Source: Gammaproteobacteria bacterium (GTDB lineage Bacteria; Pseudomonadota; Gammaproteobacteria; Methylococcales; Methylomonadaceae). From it: a stretch of DNA of 32,755 nucleotides. This document shows, in pieces, positions 7,972 through 16,587 of this stretch (position 1 is its first letter; the number at the start of each line of letters is the position of its first letter). Made by a program: the position numbers and the translations under genes. The notes beneath the pieces were generated by a model. The model searched no databases. It was not told where the DNA came from and saw only the letters and a program-made list of their open reading frames with translations. The DNA is taken from the NCBI GenBank assembly GCA_024277935.1, contig JAJRUF010000111.1:1-32755 (forward strand), given 5' to 3'.

Positions 7972-8001
7972 GCAACAGGGTATAAAAAACCTAACATTTT
8001 T

Positions 8002-8061
8002 ACCACAGAGGTTACGGAGAACACGAAATTTTTTGATCATTAAGCCACAATGTTCTCTGTG
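8002..8061. repeat. Degenerate ACCACAGAG-type dispersed repeat
   Basis: ACCACAGAGGTTACGGAGAA and, about 30 nt on, TTCTCTGTGTTT form imperfect opposed halves. This resembles the CACAGAG/ACGGAGAACAC intergenic repeat seen in many proteobacteria, here decayed. The rest of the 294-nt gap (to 8265) holds only a doubtful 26-codon frame on the minus strand. Confidence 0.4.
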
Positions 8062-8074
8062 TTTATTCTGAAAT

Positions 8075-8155
8075 TTATTTTACCAATATACCTGCAACAG
8101 CTAAACTAATACTCGCGATACTCACGACCGTTAGCGTCAATGCTGTTAATATCAT
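8075..8155 (-). CDS. Possible 26-residue single-span membrane peptide (doubtful)
   Basis: A short minus-strand frame begins with an ATG at 8155 that has AAGG about 8 nt upstream. It encodes a hydrophobic, Thr/Ser-rich stretch ending GILVK and then a stop. The composition would suit a one-helix membrane peptide, but a frame this short is expected by chance and I recognise no family. Confidence 0.15.
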   Translation of the reverse strand: MILTALTLTVVSIASISLAVAGILVK

Positions 8156-8265
8156 CAACAGCCTTATACATCCCCTGTTTAGATATAGATAGTAGGGGGT
8201 TTGGTAATATTTATTTTTAACTTATAATGAGCACCTCGTCACCCTTAATTGTATGATTATTTACA

Positions 8266-11200
8266 ATGCCTTTATTTGAAGCCACTTTTCAGATTTTATT
8301 ATCCAAACAAATGTCTACTCTCTCAGTAAGTGACAGTGTAGAAACATGGCTTGGGTTTTCAGCGGATAGCTTTATTTCAGGTAATACCCGATTAAAAGAT
8401 AGAATTCATACGGGTGATAACGATATTTCTAATCAGCTATTTTCAACTGATATATCAACACCATCTGGTTTATTTAATTTCCGCATCAGGAAATTAAATG
8501 GCCATATTTGCTGTGTCAAAGCCACCTATACCAAAAAATTAGACGATAATACCGGTGTAATACTTGATTTATTACTGCAAGATGCCAAAAGCCTTTATAA
8601 CGAATTAGCACGTCCGCAGATGCTAACTAATTTTAAGGCTGTTATGGAAAATACAGATGATTATATTTATTTTAAAGATCGTAATCATGTCTTTACAGGA
8701 GCCAGCAAAACACTTGTTTCACTCACTGAAGCATCCGAACATTGGACTGATTTACTGGGTTTAACCGATTACGATATTTTTCCAGAACAATACGCAGATA
8801 CCTATTATGAATTAGAAAAGCGAGTGTTTTCTGGTGAACATATTGCCTATAAAGAGCAAGAAATACTAGATAAAGAAGGTAATAAAGGCTGGGTAGATAA
8901 CCGTATATATCCAATACAAAATGAGAGTGGCGAAATTATCGGCTTATTTGCTATTGCTCGAGATATAACGGCTCAAAAGCAAATCCAACACCAACTCGAA
9001 AAAAATGAATCTCGATTAAAAGAAACCCAAAGGTATGCTCATATTGCCCACTGGGATATATTTCCTGATGATAAAACTGCACTTTGGTCTGAACAAGTTC
9101 AAGCTATTTTTGGTTTACCTGCAAGCTCTGAATCTAGCCCCGAGCTACTTTATGAGTTGCTTCATAAAGATGATTGTGATGCGATAATGGCTTCTTTGCA
9201 ACACTCCCTTGCAACAGGTAAAGAGCATCATATTGAATACAGAATTACCCGACAAAATGACGGTGAACAACGTTGGATTGAGTGTCGTGGTAAAGCAGTG
9301 CTGAATAAAGATGGGACCGTAGAGAAGCTGTCTGGGTTTATTCAAGATATTACTGAGAGAACACTGAATCAGCTTGCTAATGAAAAACTATTAGCAGAAC
9401 AATCTGCTATTTTAGATAACTCGCTAGTTGGTATTGTGACAGTACGAGGTAGACAATTCACTTGGGTCAATAAAGCTTTTGAAACCCTGCTGGGTTATCA
9501 GAAAGGTGAGTTAATTGGTTGTCCAACACTCCAAGTCTATGCCAAAGAAGATGACTATCAATTCGTTGGTGAGGCTTATGCCAAGATTAAAACTACAGAC
9601 ATCATAAAAAATGAGCTAGAACTTCTAGGCAAGGACGGTCAGCATGTCTGGGTCGATATGCGTGGTTCAATATTAAACAAAGAACAAGGTGAGTCATTGT
9701 GGGTCCTTGTCGATGTCACAGAAAGGAAGCTCAGTGAGCTTGCTTTATCGCAGGCAAATGAAAAGTACCGTAAATTGTTTGAAACAACCAATGATGCCAT
9801 TGTAATACTTGATGAAACAGGTTTTATTGATGCTAACACTGCAGCATTAAACTTGTTTGGTTGTTCCTCTATAGAAATGCTACGTGGTAAATCGCCCGCT
9901 GATATATCTCCTGTAACTCAACTCGGCGGTAAATGTTCCGATATCTTGGCTCAACAGCATATTGAAACAGCTATTAATCAAGGTAAACATCAATTTGAAT
10001 GGATACATAAACGTATTGATAATAATAAGCCTTTTCTATCTGATGTGCTTATTAGCACAACAAAAATAGCCGGTAAACCAATCGTTCAGGCAACAATTCG
10101 TGATATTACTCAACAAAAACGTACTAAATTTTATGAAAACATGCAACACCAGGTTTTGGAACTATTGTTTAAGAACACGCCATTAACGATACTTCTTGAA
10201 TCAATCATCCATATCGTTGAAGCGGCACACCCAAACATTGTTTGCAGTATTTTATTATTGGATAAAGACCAGAAACACTTATTAATGGGAGCGGCACCTC
10301 ATTTACCTGATTTCTATAAAAAAGCCATTGATGGTATTGAAATTGGCAAAGGCGTAGGTAGTTGCGGTACTGCTGTATTTACTAAGCAACGTGTTATTGT
10401 TGAAGATATTCAATCGCACCCTTATTGGGAACCATTTAAAGACGTTACCACTAAAGCAAATCTAAAGGCATGTTGGTCTGAGCCTATTATGGGTTCTCAT
10501 AATAAGATTCTTGGCACATTTGAAATTTATCACCATGAAATCAGCTCACCGGAACAAAAAGATTTTGAATTGATCGAATTTTACGCCCGATTAGTTGCTA
10601 TTACGATTGAACGAAGTCAAACTAATGAGCGACTGTTAATGCTGTCAAAAGTATTCACCAATACTCATGAAGGCATCACTATTACCGATAAAAACAAGCG
10701 TATTATTGATGTTAATCCTGCTTTTAGTGAGATCACGGGATATAGTTATGAGGAGGTTATAGGAAAAAATCCAAGTTTATTAAGTTCTGGTAAACAAAGT
10801 GCTGAATTCTATACTGACATGTGGCAACAGATTAATGAGCAAGGTTACTGGCAAGGTGAAGTTTGGAATCGTCATAAAGAGGGTGAAATTTTTGCTGAGT
10901 TACTCAATATTTCTACTTTATTGGACGAAAAAGGTGACGTTACCAATTATGTTGGTGTGTTCTCTGATATAACTCAAAGTAAACAACAGCAAGAAAAAAT
11001 TAAGTTAATGGCTCATTATGATGTGCTGACAGGCTTACCTAACCGTGCTTTATTTGTTGATCGTTTCCATCAAGCGATTGCTCATAGTCATAGAACATCT
11101 CAGCAGCTTGCGATTTGTTTTCTTGATTTAGATAATTTTAAACCCGTGAACGATCAATATGGACATGAAGTGGGTGACCAGTTATTAATTGAGGTGGCAA

Positions 11201-12678
11201 AACGAATTATTTCGGCTATTCGAGAGGAAGACACTGTTTCACGTCAGGGAGGGGATGAATTTGCCATACTACTCAATGATATAGCTTCTTTTGAGCAGTA
11301 CGAAAAGACCATTGAGCGTATTCATCATACTTTAGCTCAGCCTTATATCATTGATAACCACCTTCACAAAATATCAGCTTCATGTGGTGTCACCTTATAC
11401 CCGAGTGATGCGGGTGATATAGATACCCTGCTACGCCATGCTGACCAGGCAATGTATCAAGCTAAACAGTCTGGGAGAGGTCATTACTACTTATTTAATA
11501 CCGAACATAATCAAGCCATTACAATCAAACAGCGCCAGCTCAATGAAATTGAATATGCTTTAGAAAACGATGAATTTCAATTATTTTATCAGCCCAAAGT
11601 AAATATGAAAACCGGAGAAGTCTATGGTGCTGAAGCCTTAATTCGATGGATACACCCAGAAAAAGGGCTAATTCCACCATTCGACTTCTTACCCTTGGTT
11701 GATGCTACAGACCTAGAAATCAAGATAGGTGATTGGGTTATTAATCAGGCACTATTGCAACTAGATAAATGGCAACAACAAGGTATAAACCTTGTTGTTA
11801 GCATTAATATCTCATCTAACCACTTATTATCGGCCGGTTTTATTGAGAAATTCGGTGCAGCTTTGCTTAAATGCCCCTCTGTAAATTCTCAAACCCTACA
11901 GTTAGAAATATTGGAAAGCTCGGCACTGGGTGATCTGAACACAATTATTAACATTATAAAAAGTTGTAAGCAGCAGTTAGGGCTTACTTTTTCTCTTGAT
12001 GATTTTGGTACAGGCTATTCATCACTTACCCATTTAAGAAATTTACCGGTTAATACCATAAAAATAGACCAAAGCTTTATACGAGACATGCTGGATGACC
12101 CTAATGACTATGTGATTATTGATGGTGTGATTGCACTGGCAGACTCATTTAATCGCGAAATTATAGCTGAGGGGGTGGAAACAACTAGCCATGGACTGAT
12201 GCTCCTTATTATGGGCTGTGAACGTGCCCAAGGGTATGGAATATCAAAACCCATACCGGCGGATACATTTCTAAACTGGTTGAATAATTATACTCCTAAT
12301 CAAGAGTGGCTGTCTTTTAGCAGTAAACAGCGAACAGAAAAAGAAAACAAGATTAAATTATATCGATTAGTCAGCGAACGATGGAAAAATCTGTTTATAA
12401 GCAATATGCAGTCATCCCCTCAAGATATTGAAGCATGTCCAATTATGGATATGAGGCACTGCCACTGCAGTTATTGGATCCATCGTGCAAGGCAAGAACA
12501 GTTATTTGAAGAAAAATGGCTACATCGGCTTGAACTGGCACATGAGAGAATTCATATTATTGCCCATGAGTTATTAGTTAAAAACCAGCAAGATAATTTT
12601 GATGGGGCTATTAATGGGATAGCTGAATTTAACCTGGCCTTTGAGAATATGAGCAATATTTTTGGTTTATGTGAATAG
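8266..12678 (+). CDS. Multi-sensor PAS/GAF diguanylate cyclase-phosphodiesterase with CZB-like C-terminus
   Basis: A 1470-residue protein with no membrane segment, expected to sense intracellular cues and set cyclic di-GMP levels. Approximate order: a divergent PAS (1-105), PAS repeats near 120-240, 250-365, 375-490 and 497-620, a GAF domain (630-785, with GVGSCGTAVF), another PAS (790-905), GGDEF (910-1075), EAL (1085-1335), and a C-terminal helical segment (1370-1465). The cyclase motif GGDEF is intact at 995-999, and the RxxD inhibitory site (REED) lies five residues before it. The phosphodiesterase site also looks intact: EALIRW at 1123, NISSNHLL, ILESSALGD, DDFGTGYSSL and KIDQSFIRD. Both activities are therefore possible. 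The tail has RHCHCSYWIHRA followed by spaced His and Glu (LELAHERIHIIAHELL), like the zinc-binding CZB domain. It is transcribed alone. Confidence 0.92.
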   Translation: MPLFEATFQILLSKQMSTLSVSDSVETWLGFSADSFISGNTRLKDRIHTGDNDISNQLFSTDISTPSGLFNFRIRKLNGHICCVKATYTKKLDDNTGVILDLLLQDAKSLYNELARPQMLTNFKAVMENTDDYIYFKDRNHVFTGASKTLVSLTEASEHWTDLLGLTDYDIFPEQYADTYYELEKRVFSGEHIAYKEQEILDKEGNKGWVDNRIYPIQNESGEIIGLFAIARDITAQKQIQHQLEKNESRLKETQRYAHIAHWDIFPDDKTALWSEQVQAIFGLPASSESSPELLYELLHKDDCDAIMASLQHSLATGKEHHIEYRITRQNDGEQRWIECRGKAVLNKDGTVEKLSGFIQDITERTLNQLANEKLLAEQSAILDNSLVGIVTVRGRQFTWVNKAFETLLGYQKGELIGCPTLQVYAKEDDYQFVGEAYAKIKTTDIIKNELELLGKDGQHVWVDMRGSILNKEQGESLWVLVDVTERKLSELALSQANEKYRKLFETTNDAIVILDETGFIDANTAALNLFGCSSIEMLRGKSPADISPVTQLGGKCSDILAQQHIETAINQGKHQFEWIHKRIDNNKPFLSDVLISTTKIAGKPIVQATIRDITQQKRTKFYENMQHQVLELLFKNTPLTILLESIIHIVEAAHPNIVCSILLLDKDQKHLLMGAAPHLPDFYKKAIDGIEIGKGVGSCGTAVFTKQRVIVEDIQSHPYWEPFKDVTTKANLKACWSEPIMGSHNKILGTFEIYHHEISSPEQKDFELIEFYARLVAITIERSQTNERLLMLSKVFTNTHEGITITDKNKRIIDVNPAFSEITGYSYEEVIGKNPSLLSSGKQSAEFYTDMWQQINEQGYWQGEVWNRHKEGEIFAELLNISTLLDEKGDVTNYVGVFSDITQSKQQQEKIKLMAHYDVLTGLPNRALFVDRFHQAIAHSHRTSQQLAICFLDLDNFKPVNDQYGHEVGDQLLIEVAKRIISAIREEDTVSRQGGDEFAILLNDIASFEQYEKTIERIHHTLAQPYIIDNHLHKISASCGVTLYPSDAGDIDTLLRHADQAMYQAKQSGRGHYYLFNTEHNQAITIKQRQLNEIEYALENDEFQLFYQPKVNMKTGEVYGAEALIRWIHPEKGLIPPFDFLPLVDATDLEIKIGDWVINQALLQLDKWQQQGINLVVSINISSNHLLSAGFIEKFGAALLKCPSVNSQTLQLEILESSALGDLNTIINIIKSCKQQLGLTFSLDDFGTGYSSLTHLRNLPVNTIKIDQSFIRDMLDDPNDYVIIDGVIALADSFNREIIAEGVETTSHGLMLLIMGCERAQGYGISKPIPADTFLNWLNNYTPNQEWLSFSSKQRTEKENKIKLYRLVSERWKNLFISNMQSSPQDIEACPIMDMRHCHCSYWIHRARQEQLFEEKWLHRLELAHERIHIIAHELLVKNQQDNFDGAINGIAEFNLAFENMSNIFGLCE

Positions 12679-12864
12679 TGAGGAATGTTAAATTAAGTCA
12701 GAATAAATAGGTCTTATATTTGTTATACTGAAATATGAGTCAAGCTTCAGCTTAATATTAGGTTTTTACCCTGTATTTGTATGAGGCTATTGATTTATGC
12801 TGCAGCTTTCCCTATCCTTATAAGTAGGGATCAAAATTATTTTAACGCTTTGAATCAATAGACT

Positions 12865-12921
12865 TTGGAAGTGAGGCTTTAGCCTCGCACGAGTCAGGCG
12901 AGGCTAAAGCCTCACTTCCAA
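12865..12921. repeat. Perfect palindrome with CTTTAG core (TTGGAAG class)
   Basis: Arms 12865-12888 and 12898-12921 are exact reverse complements (24 bp), with a 9-nt loop. The arms begin TTGGAAGTGAGGCTTTAGCC. A broken copy lies at 14471-14516. The surrounding gap (12679-12990) has no gene that I can support; the hairpin could end transcription of the GGDEF/EAL gene, though there is no T-run. Confidence 0.85.
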
Positions 12922-12990
12922 GTGTTAGAATAAATATTGTTAGCTATACTTACTATTAGTGATTGAGTTCGATTAAACAAAGAGGAAAAA

Positions 12991-13524
12991 ATGAAAATTT
13001 TAGTAAAACCTTTAATTGCAAGTGCCTTAGTGATTGCAGCGTCTGGTGTTAATGCGCAAAGTTATTCTGAGGAAAAAGTTGATGATATAATTTACTCTAT
13101 GGATGAGACAGGTGATAAAGCCGTTAATTTTAAAGAATTTTATGATGAAAGCATTACCTTTAATGATGACTCATATGATGTTAATAAGGATGGCTACATC
13201 TCTGAAGGTGAAATTGTTATTGAAATAAAGGAAGACCTAGCTAAAACAATTAAAGAATTAAGAAAGCAAGGGGTTTCCGAGAAAAACATTAAAAAAACCA
13301 TTAAAAAAGAACTTAGAACGGCCGATTCTGAAGCAGCAAAAATTCTTAAAAAGATGGATACAGATGGTGATCATTTAGTTGAGCCAGAAGAGCTATTAGC
13401 TTATGAACAACAACAATTTAGAAAACTGGATAGAAACCGTGATGGTGTTATTTCAAAGCTAGATGTAAAGAAACAAGAAAAGCAAAAATATAAAGGATGG
13501 CCTATTACTCAAGGTGGAAAATAG
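12991..13524 (+). CDS. Exported EF-hand calcium-binding protein
   Basis: 177 residues. The first 22 (MKILVKPLIASALVIAASGVNA) are a Sec signal peptide with AxA-like cleavage before QSYSEE, so the protein is periplasmic or secreted. Three canonical EF-hand loops can be read: DVNKDGYISEGE, DTDGDHLVEPEE and DRNRDGVISKLD, each with acidic residues at positions 1, 3 and 5 and an acidic residue at 12. A fourth, near MDETGDKAVNFKEF, is degenerate. Between loops 2 and 3 lies a Lys-rich helical stretch. The start has an excellent ribosome-binding site (AGAGGAAAAA). It is monocistronic, with its own terminator at 13579-13604. It binds Ca2+ by family knowledge; its partner is unknown. Confidence 0.85.
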   Translation: MKILVKPLIASALVIAASGVNAQSYSEEKVDDIIYSMDETGDKAVNFKEFYDESITFNDDSYDVNKDGYISEGEIVIEIKEDLAKTIKELRKQGVSEKNIKKTIKKELRTADSEAAKILKKMDTDGDHLVEPEELLAYEQQQFRKLDRNRDGVISKLDVKKQEKQKYKGWPITQGGK

Positions 13525-13578
13525 GTTTATAGAGGGGGGGTTAATAACTTCTCTACTAATGCTTTTTGAAAACAAATT

Positions 13579-13604
13579 AAAACCGGCTCTTTGCCGGTTT
13601 TTTT
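13579..13604 (+). terminator. Rho-independent terminator after the EF-hand gene
   Basis: AAACCGGC, loop TCTTT, GCCGGTTT, then a continuing T-run make a textbook intrinsic terminator, 55 nt after the stop codon. Confidence 0.93.
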
Positions 13605-13647
13605 GTATCAGCATACCAGCTAATAGAGTGATTAAAGGTAAAAAATT

Positions 13648-14427
13648 ATGTTACAACATTTTCCAGCAGTTGATGTAAAAGTTACGCACATTCAACGAGA
13701 TTACTATATTATTTCGTTTGCATTTATTGCTGTTGCTTTATGCTTTTTAATTGACTCAGTTGCCAGTATAGAATTGCAGTATGCATTAGGCATAGCAGGC
13801 TGGGCTTCTTTAATTTTCATACTAATAGGCGAGTGTAAATATGTAAGAGCACAAGTTTTTGTTGCTGTAACATTTGCCACAATTGGTGAGAATTTTGCTT
13901 CAATTTATATGTCGGGTTATACCTATCGCTTAGAAAATCTTCCCTGGTTTGTTCCTCCTGGACATGGCTTAGTTTATTTGACCGCTATTATTATAGGCCG
14001 TACAGACCTTTTTTTAAAACATGCCAGGGCTATTGCTGCTTTTGTGGTAGCTGTGGGCGGAACGTGGGCCGTTTTAGCATTAACAGCCGTAATTGGGCGA
14101 GAAGATCAAATAGGAACACTATTATTTTGTATTTATTTGCTATTTTTATTTAAAGGTCGCTCGCCTATGGTGTATTTAGGTGCTTTTTTTATTACCAGCT
14201 GGGTGGAATTAATTGGGACATCCCTAGGCACATGGAACTGGGCTGCAATTGACCCCGCCTCAGGCTTAACTCAAGGAAACCCACCCAGTGGTGTAGCAGC
14301 ATGGTATTGTTTAGTTGATGCTGTAGCAATGGGAGGAGCGATTCCTGTTATCCATAAGGCAGAAAAGCTCATACTTTATTTAGGGCTGAAAAAGGCTGAA
14401 GAAAGTAATTTTGATGCAAGGAAATAA
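13648..14427 (+). CDS. Multi-pass membrane protein of unknown function
   Basis: 259 residues with about eight hydrophobic spans, for example IISFAFIAVALCFLI, GIAGWASLIFILIG, GLVYLTAIIIG, IAAFVVAVGGTWAVLAL, GTLLFCIYLLFLF and VAAWYCLVDAVAMGGAIPVI. Polar conserved-looking features sit between spans: GENFASIYMSGYTYRLENLP, WFVPPGHGLVY, SWVELIGTSLGTWNW and TQGNPPSGVAAWYC. Aromatic and acidic residues placed like this suggest an enzyme or a lipid/pigment-handling membrane protein, but I cannot name a family. It lies between the terminator at 13604 and a repeat-rich gap, so it appears to be a single-gene unit. AAAGG about 12 nt upstream of the ATG is a moderate ribosome-binding site. Confidence 0.75.
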   Translation: MLQHFPAVDVKVTHIQRDYYIISFAFIAVALCFLIDSVASIELQYALGIAGWASLIFILIGECKYVRAQVFVAVTFATIGENFASIYMSGYTYRLENLPWFVPPGHGLVYLTAIIIGRTDLFLKHARAIAAFVVAVGGTWAVLALTAVIGREDQIGTLLFCIYLLFLFKGRSPMVYLGAFFITSWVELIGTSLGTWNWAAIDPASGLTQGNPPSGVAAWYCLVDAVAMGGAIPVIHKAEKLILYLGLKKAEESNFDARK

Positions 14428-14470
14428 TTTTGCAACCGGCATAAGTAGGTAACTATATTTATTCTAATAT

Positions 14471-14516
14471 TTGGAAGAGAGACTTTAGCCTCGCCTGTTT
14501 CAGATGAGGCTACTCA
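14471..14516. repeat. Degenerate TTGGAAG-class palindrome
   Basis: TTGGAAGAGAGACTTTAGCC followed by TCGCCTG and a drifted right half GATGAGGCTACTCAC. It is recognisable against the perfect copy at 12865-12921. Confidence 0.6.
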
Positions 14517-14553
14517 CTTAACAGTAGCACTACCATTAAGTTAAATAGAAAAT

Positions 14554-14623
14554 TGTAGGATGAGCTGAGGTACGAAGCGCATCAATTGCACGCGATGCGC
14601 TTCGTACCTCAGCTCATCCTACA
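14554..14623. repeat. Perfect GTAGGATG-class palindrome, 30-bp arms
   Basis: Arms 14554-14583 and 14594-14623 are exact reverse complements over 30 bp, with a 10-nt loop. They begin TGTAGGATGAGCTGAGG and end CATCCTACA. Flanking it, CACTACCATTAAGTTAA (14528-14544) and CACTGCCATTAAGGTAA (14666-14682) are direct repeats with two mismatches. This is the best-preserved copy of the family that also occurs at 2580-2655. Confidence 0.9.
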
Positions 14624-14681
14624 CTTTATAAGCTTAACTTAATTATGAATTCCCACGCAGTTTATCACTGCCATTAAGGTA

Positions 14682-14780
14682 AGGGAGTTTGATGGAATAA
14701 AGTTACCCATATTGCGAAGATTTTTTGTTTCTGAGCAAAAAGGCAAGCGTGATGGGTAACTTTATTTCTTCAGACTCCCT
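14682..14780. repeat. 29-bp inverted repeat overlapping the methyltransferase stop codon
   Basis: Arms 14682-14710 and 14752-14780 pair with three mismatches. They begin AGGGAGT and share a perfect 15-bp inner part, AATAAAGTTACCCAT. The 41-nt loop contains a T-run. The right arm includes two bases of the stop codon of the minus-strand methyltransferase, so the hairpin would form right at the 3' end of that transcript. It may be a transcript-end structure or a miniature element. Confidence 0.75.
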
Positions 14781-15693
14781 AAGCTTTGGTGGCTGTAAAG
14801 ATACCATATTCAACAAGTTTGTCTGTAAATAGCCTGTGTTGAGCTATCCCGACTTTAAAATTTGCTGTTTGAGCTTTAGAGCGTAACCCCAGCCATTGAG
14901 TTAACAACTGGACAGGCTTTAACCGGGTTGCAACTTTATACATATAATCAGCCGAAGGTAAAGTCTCGGCAGTTATATCCGTATAGGAAATATGACTAAA
15001 TTGATTATCTGCTAATAATTGTTTAAATTCATCTTGAGAACATAAATTAGGTACAGCCCAGCCATTTAAACAGCTTACAATATCTTCCCACTCATCATCA
15101 TTAAATTCGCGACGCGTAATAAACCCATCACAAACCACAATACGACCACCAGGACGCAGTAAACGAAAAGCTTCTTTTAAAAAATCCCCTTTATTTAAAG
15201 CATGACAAACACTTTCTAAACCCCAAATAACATCAAAAGACTCATCAGCAAAAGGGGTGGCACAAAAATCAGCAACTTGAAAATCAGTTTTATCAGCAAC
15301 TCCTTGGCGTTTAGCATGTTGAGCGGCATGTTCTGTTTGTTGTTTGCTAATGGTAATAGCTGTCATCTGATTACCATGCTGCTTAGCCATCCAGATAGAA
15401 CTGCCACCAATACCACAACCTGCATCTAACACATGGTCAGCAACAGAAATACCGGCTAAATCATAAAGAACCTGATTCTTGTTGATTAAGGCCTGATGAT
15501 GGGATTTAGTCGTCTCATCCCAGTAACCATAATGCAAAGCCAAGTTTTCCTTATTACACCAGGCAAATAAATAATCGTTATAGCAATCATCATAATGTTT
15601 TTCTGCATCAGCTTTAAGCTCTTCGACTGATAATTCAGTGTCTTCTCGTAAAGTGCTGTCGCGGTAATCTTGGTTGGGTTCTAAATAGTGCAT
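14779..15693 (-). CDS. SAM-dependent class I methyltransferase (tocopherol-methyltransferase-like)
   Basis: 304 residues, cytosolic. The SAM-binding core begins with VLDAGCGIGGSSIWMA (motif I), followed by MTAITISKQQ, VADFCATPFADESFDVIWGLESVCHA, and LRPGGRIVVCDGF. The long N-terminal part with CYNDYLFAWCNKENLALHYGYW resembles gamma-tocopherol/sarcosine-type small-molecule methyltransferases, in which this segment closes over the substrate. The substrate cannot be deduced; a quinone, lipid or sugar is possible. It is the last gene of the minus-strand polysaccharide cluster, 78 nt after a glycosyltransferase, so a role in decorating the glycan is conceivable but not shown. Confidence 0.82.
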   Translation of the reverse strand: MHYLEPNQDYRDSTLREDTELSVEELKADAEKHYDDCYNDYLFAWCNKENLALHYGYWDETTKSHHQALINKNQVLYDLAGISVADHVLDAGCGIGGSSIWMAKQHGNQMTAITISKQQTEHAAQHAKRQGVADKTDFQVADFCATPFADESFDVIWGLESVCHALNKGDFLKEAFRLLRPGGRIVVCDGFITRREFNDDEWEDIVSCLNGWAVPNLCSQDEFKQLLADNQFSHISYTDITAETLPSADYMYKVATRLKPVQLLTQWLGLRSKAQTANFKVGIAQHRLFTDKLVEYGIFTATKA

Positions 15694-15771
15694 TATTTAC
15701 TATGTAATAGCTGGAATATTCCGAAAAGCATATTGTATTACATTTTGTAATTATTAAGTGTTAGATGGTGT

Positions 15772-16587
15772 TTATAAATATTGATCAACACCCTGTACTG
15801 CTTTAATAAATTTTTCATCATTTAAGCGAAGAGCAAGGCGGTCAAAGTTTTCATCATGCTTGCTTTGATCGTTTTGCTTGTGCCAGTGGTGTAATACAGG
15901 AATGGCAAAACGCCCCTCTTTACGCTTAATTCCATTATGTATTAAACGTATCACAAGATCAGAATCTTCATAACCCCAGCCTTCAAACGCTTCATCAAAG
16001 CCATTCACCGCCATAAAATCTTTTTTATACATTGCCAGGTTACAAGTCATCGCTTTTTCCCATTGATTTGGTTTTCGGTATCTTAGGAATAAAAAAGGGT
16101 TGTAAATAAGAGGGGTTATACGGTTAATATTTTGTAATAGCCACTGCTGAATATAAAAAAGTGTAGACTGGCTATATAAGGGGGTTTTATTGCTTAACAC
16201 AATCTCTGTATAAGGTGGAGATAATAATATACGGTTACCCGGCACAAAATAGCCTGGTTCTGCAAATTGGCGGTGGCGAGTAATGAAGTTTGGAAAAACA
16301 GCACAATCTCCATCTATAAATATTAAATATTCACCTTGACTTAAAGCAACCGCTTTGTTACGGATAGTTCCTGCTCTAAAGCCTAAGTCATCATGATAAG
16401 CATGTTTTATTGGAATACTATTTTGCTGAATAAGTTTCTCAATTAAAACTTTAGCCTCATCAGTCGAGCCATCATCTGCAATAATAATTTCAAAATTCTG
16501 GTCTTCTTGTGCGAATAAACTATTAATGCAGGCTTCTAGTGCTTCTGGCCAGTTATAAGTAGTTACGATAACTGAAATTAAAGGCAT
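15772..16587 (-). CDS. Family 2 glycosyltransferase with galactosyltransferase-type C-terminus
   Basis: 271 residues. The GT-A nucleotide-sugar domain begins ISVIVTTYNWPEALEACINS, continues with FEIIIADDGSTDE, and has the DxD-like metal site in YLIFIDGDCAVFP. The second half carries AMTCNLAMYKKDFMAVNGFDEAFEGWGYEDSDLVIRL, the Glyco_transf_7C signature found in bifunctional-type chondroitin/galactosyl transferases. A sugar donor cannot be assigned. The start ATG shares one base with the stop of the upstream gene (TAATG), so the two are translationally coupled. No membrane anchor is seen; it should act at the inner face of the cytoplasmic membrane on a lipid-linked or core acceptor. Confidence 0.9.
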   Translation of the reverse strand: MPLISVIVTTYNWPEALEACINSLFAQEDQNFEIIIADDGSTDEAKVLIEKLIQQNSIPIKHAYHDDLGFRAGTIRNKAVALSQGEYLIFIDGDCAVFPNFITRHRQFAEPGYFVPGNRILLSPPYTEIVLSNKTPLYSQSTLFYIQQWLLQNINRITPLIYNPFLFLRYRKPNQWEKAMTCNLAMYKKDFMAVNGFDEAFEGWGYEDSDLVIRLIHNGIKRKEGRFAIPVLHHWHKQNDQSKHDENFDRLALRLNDEKFIKAVQGVDQYL

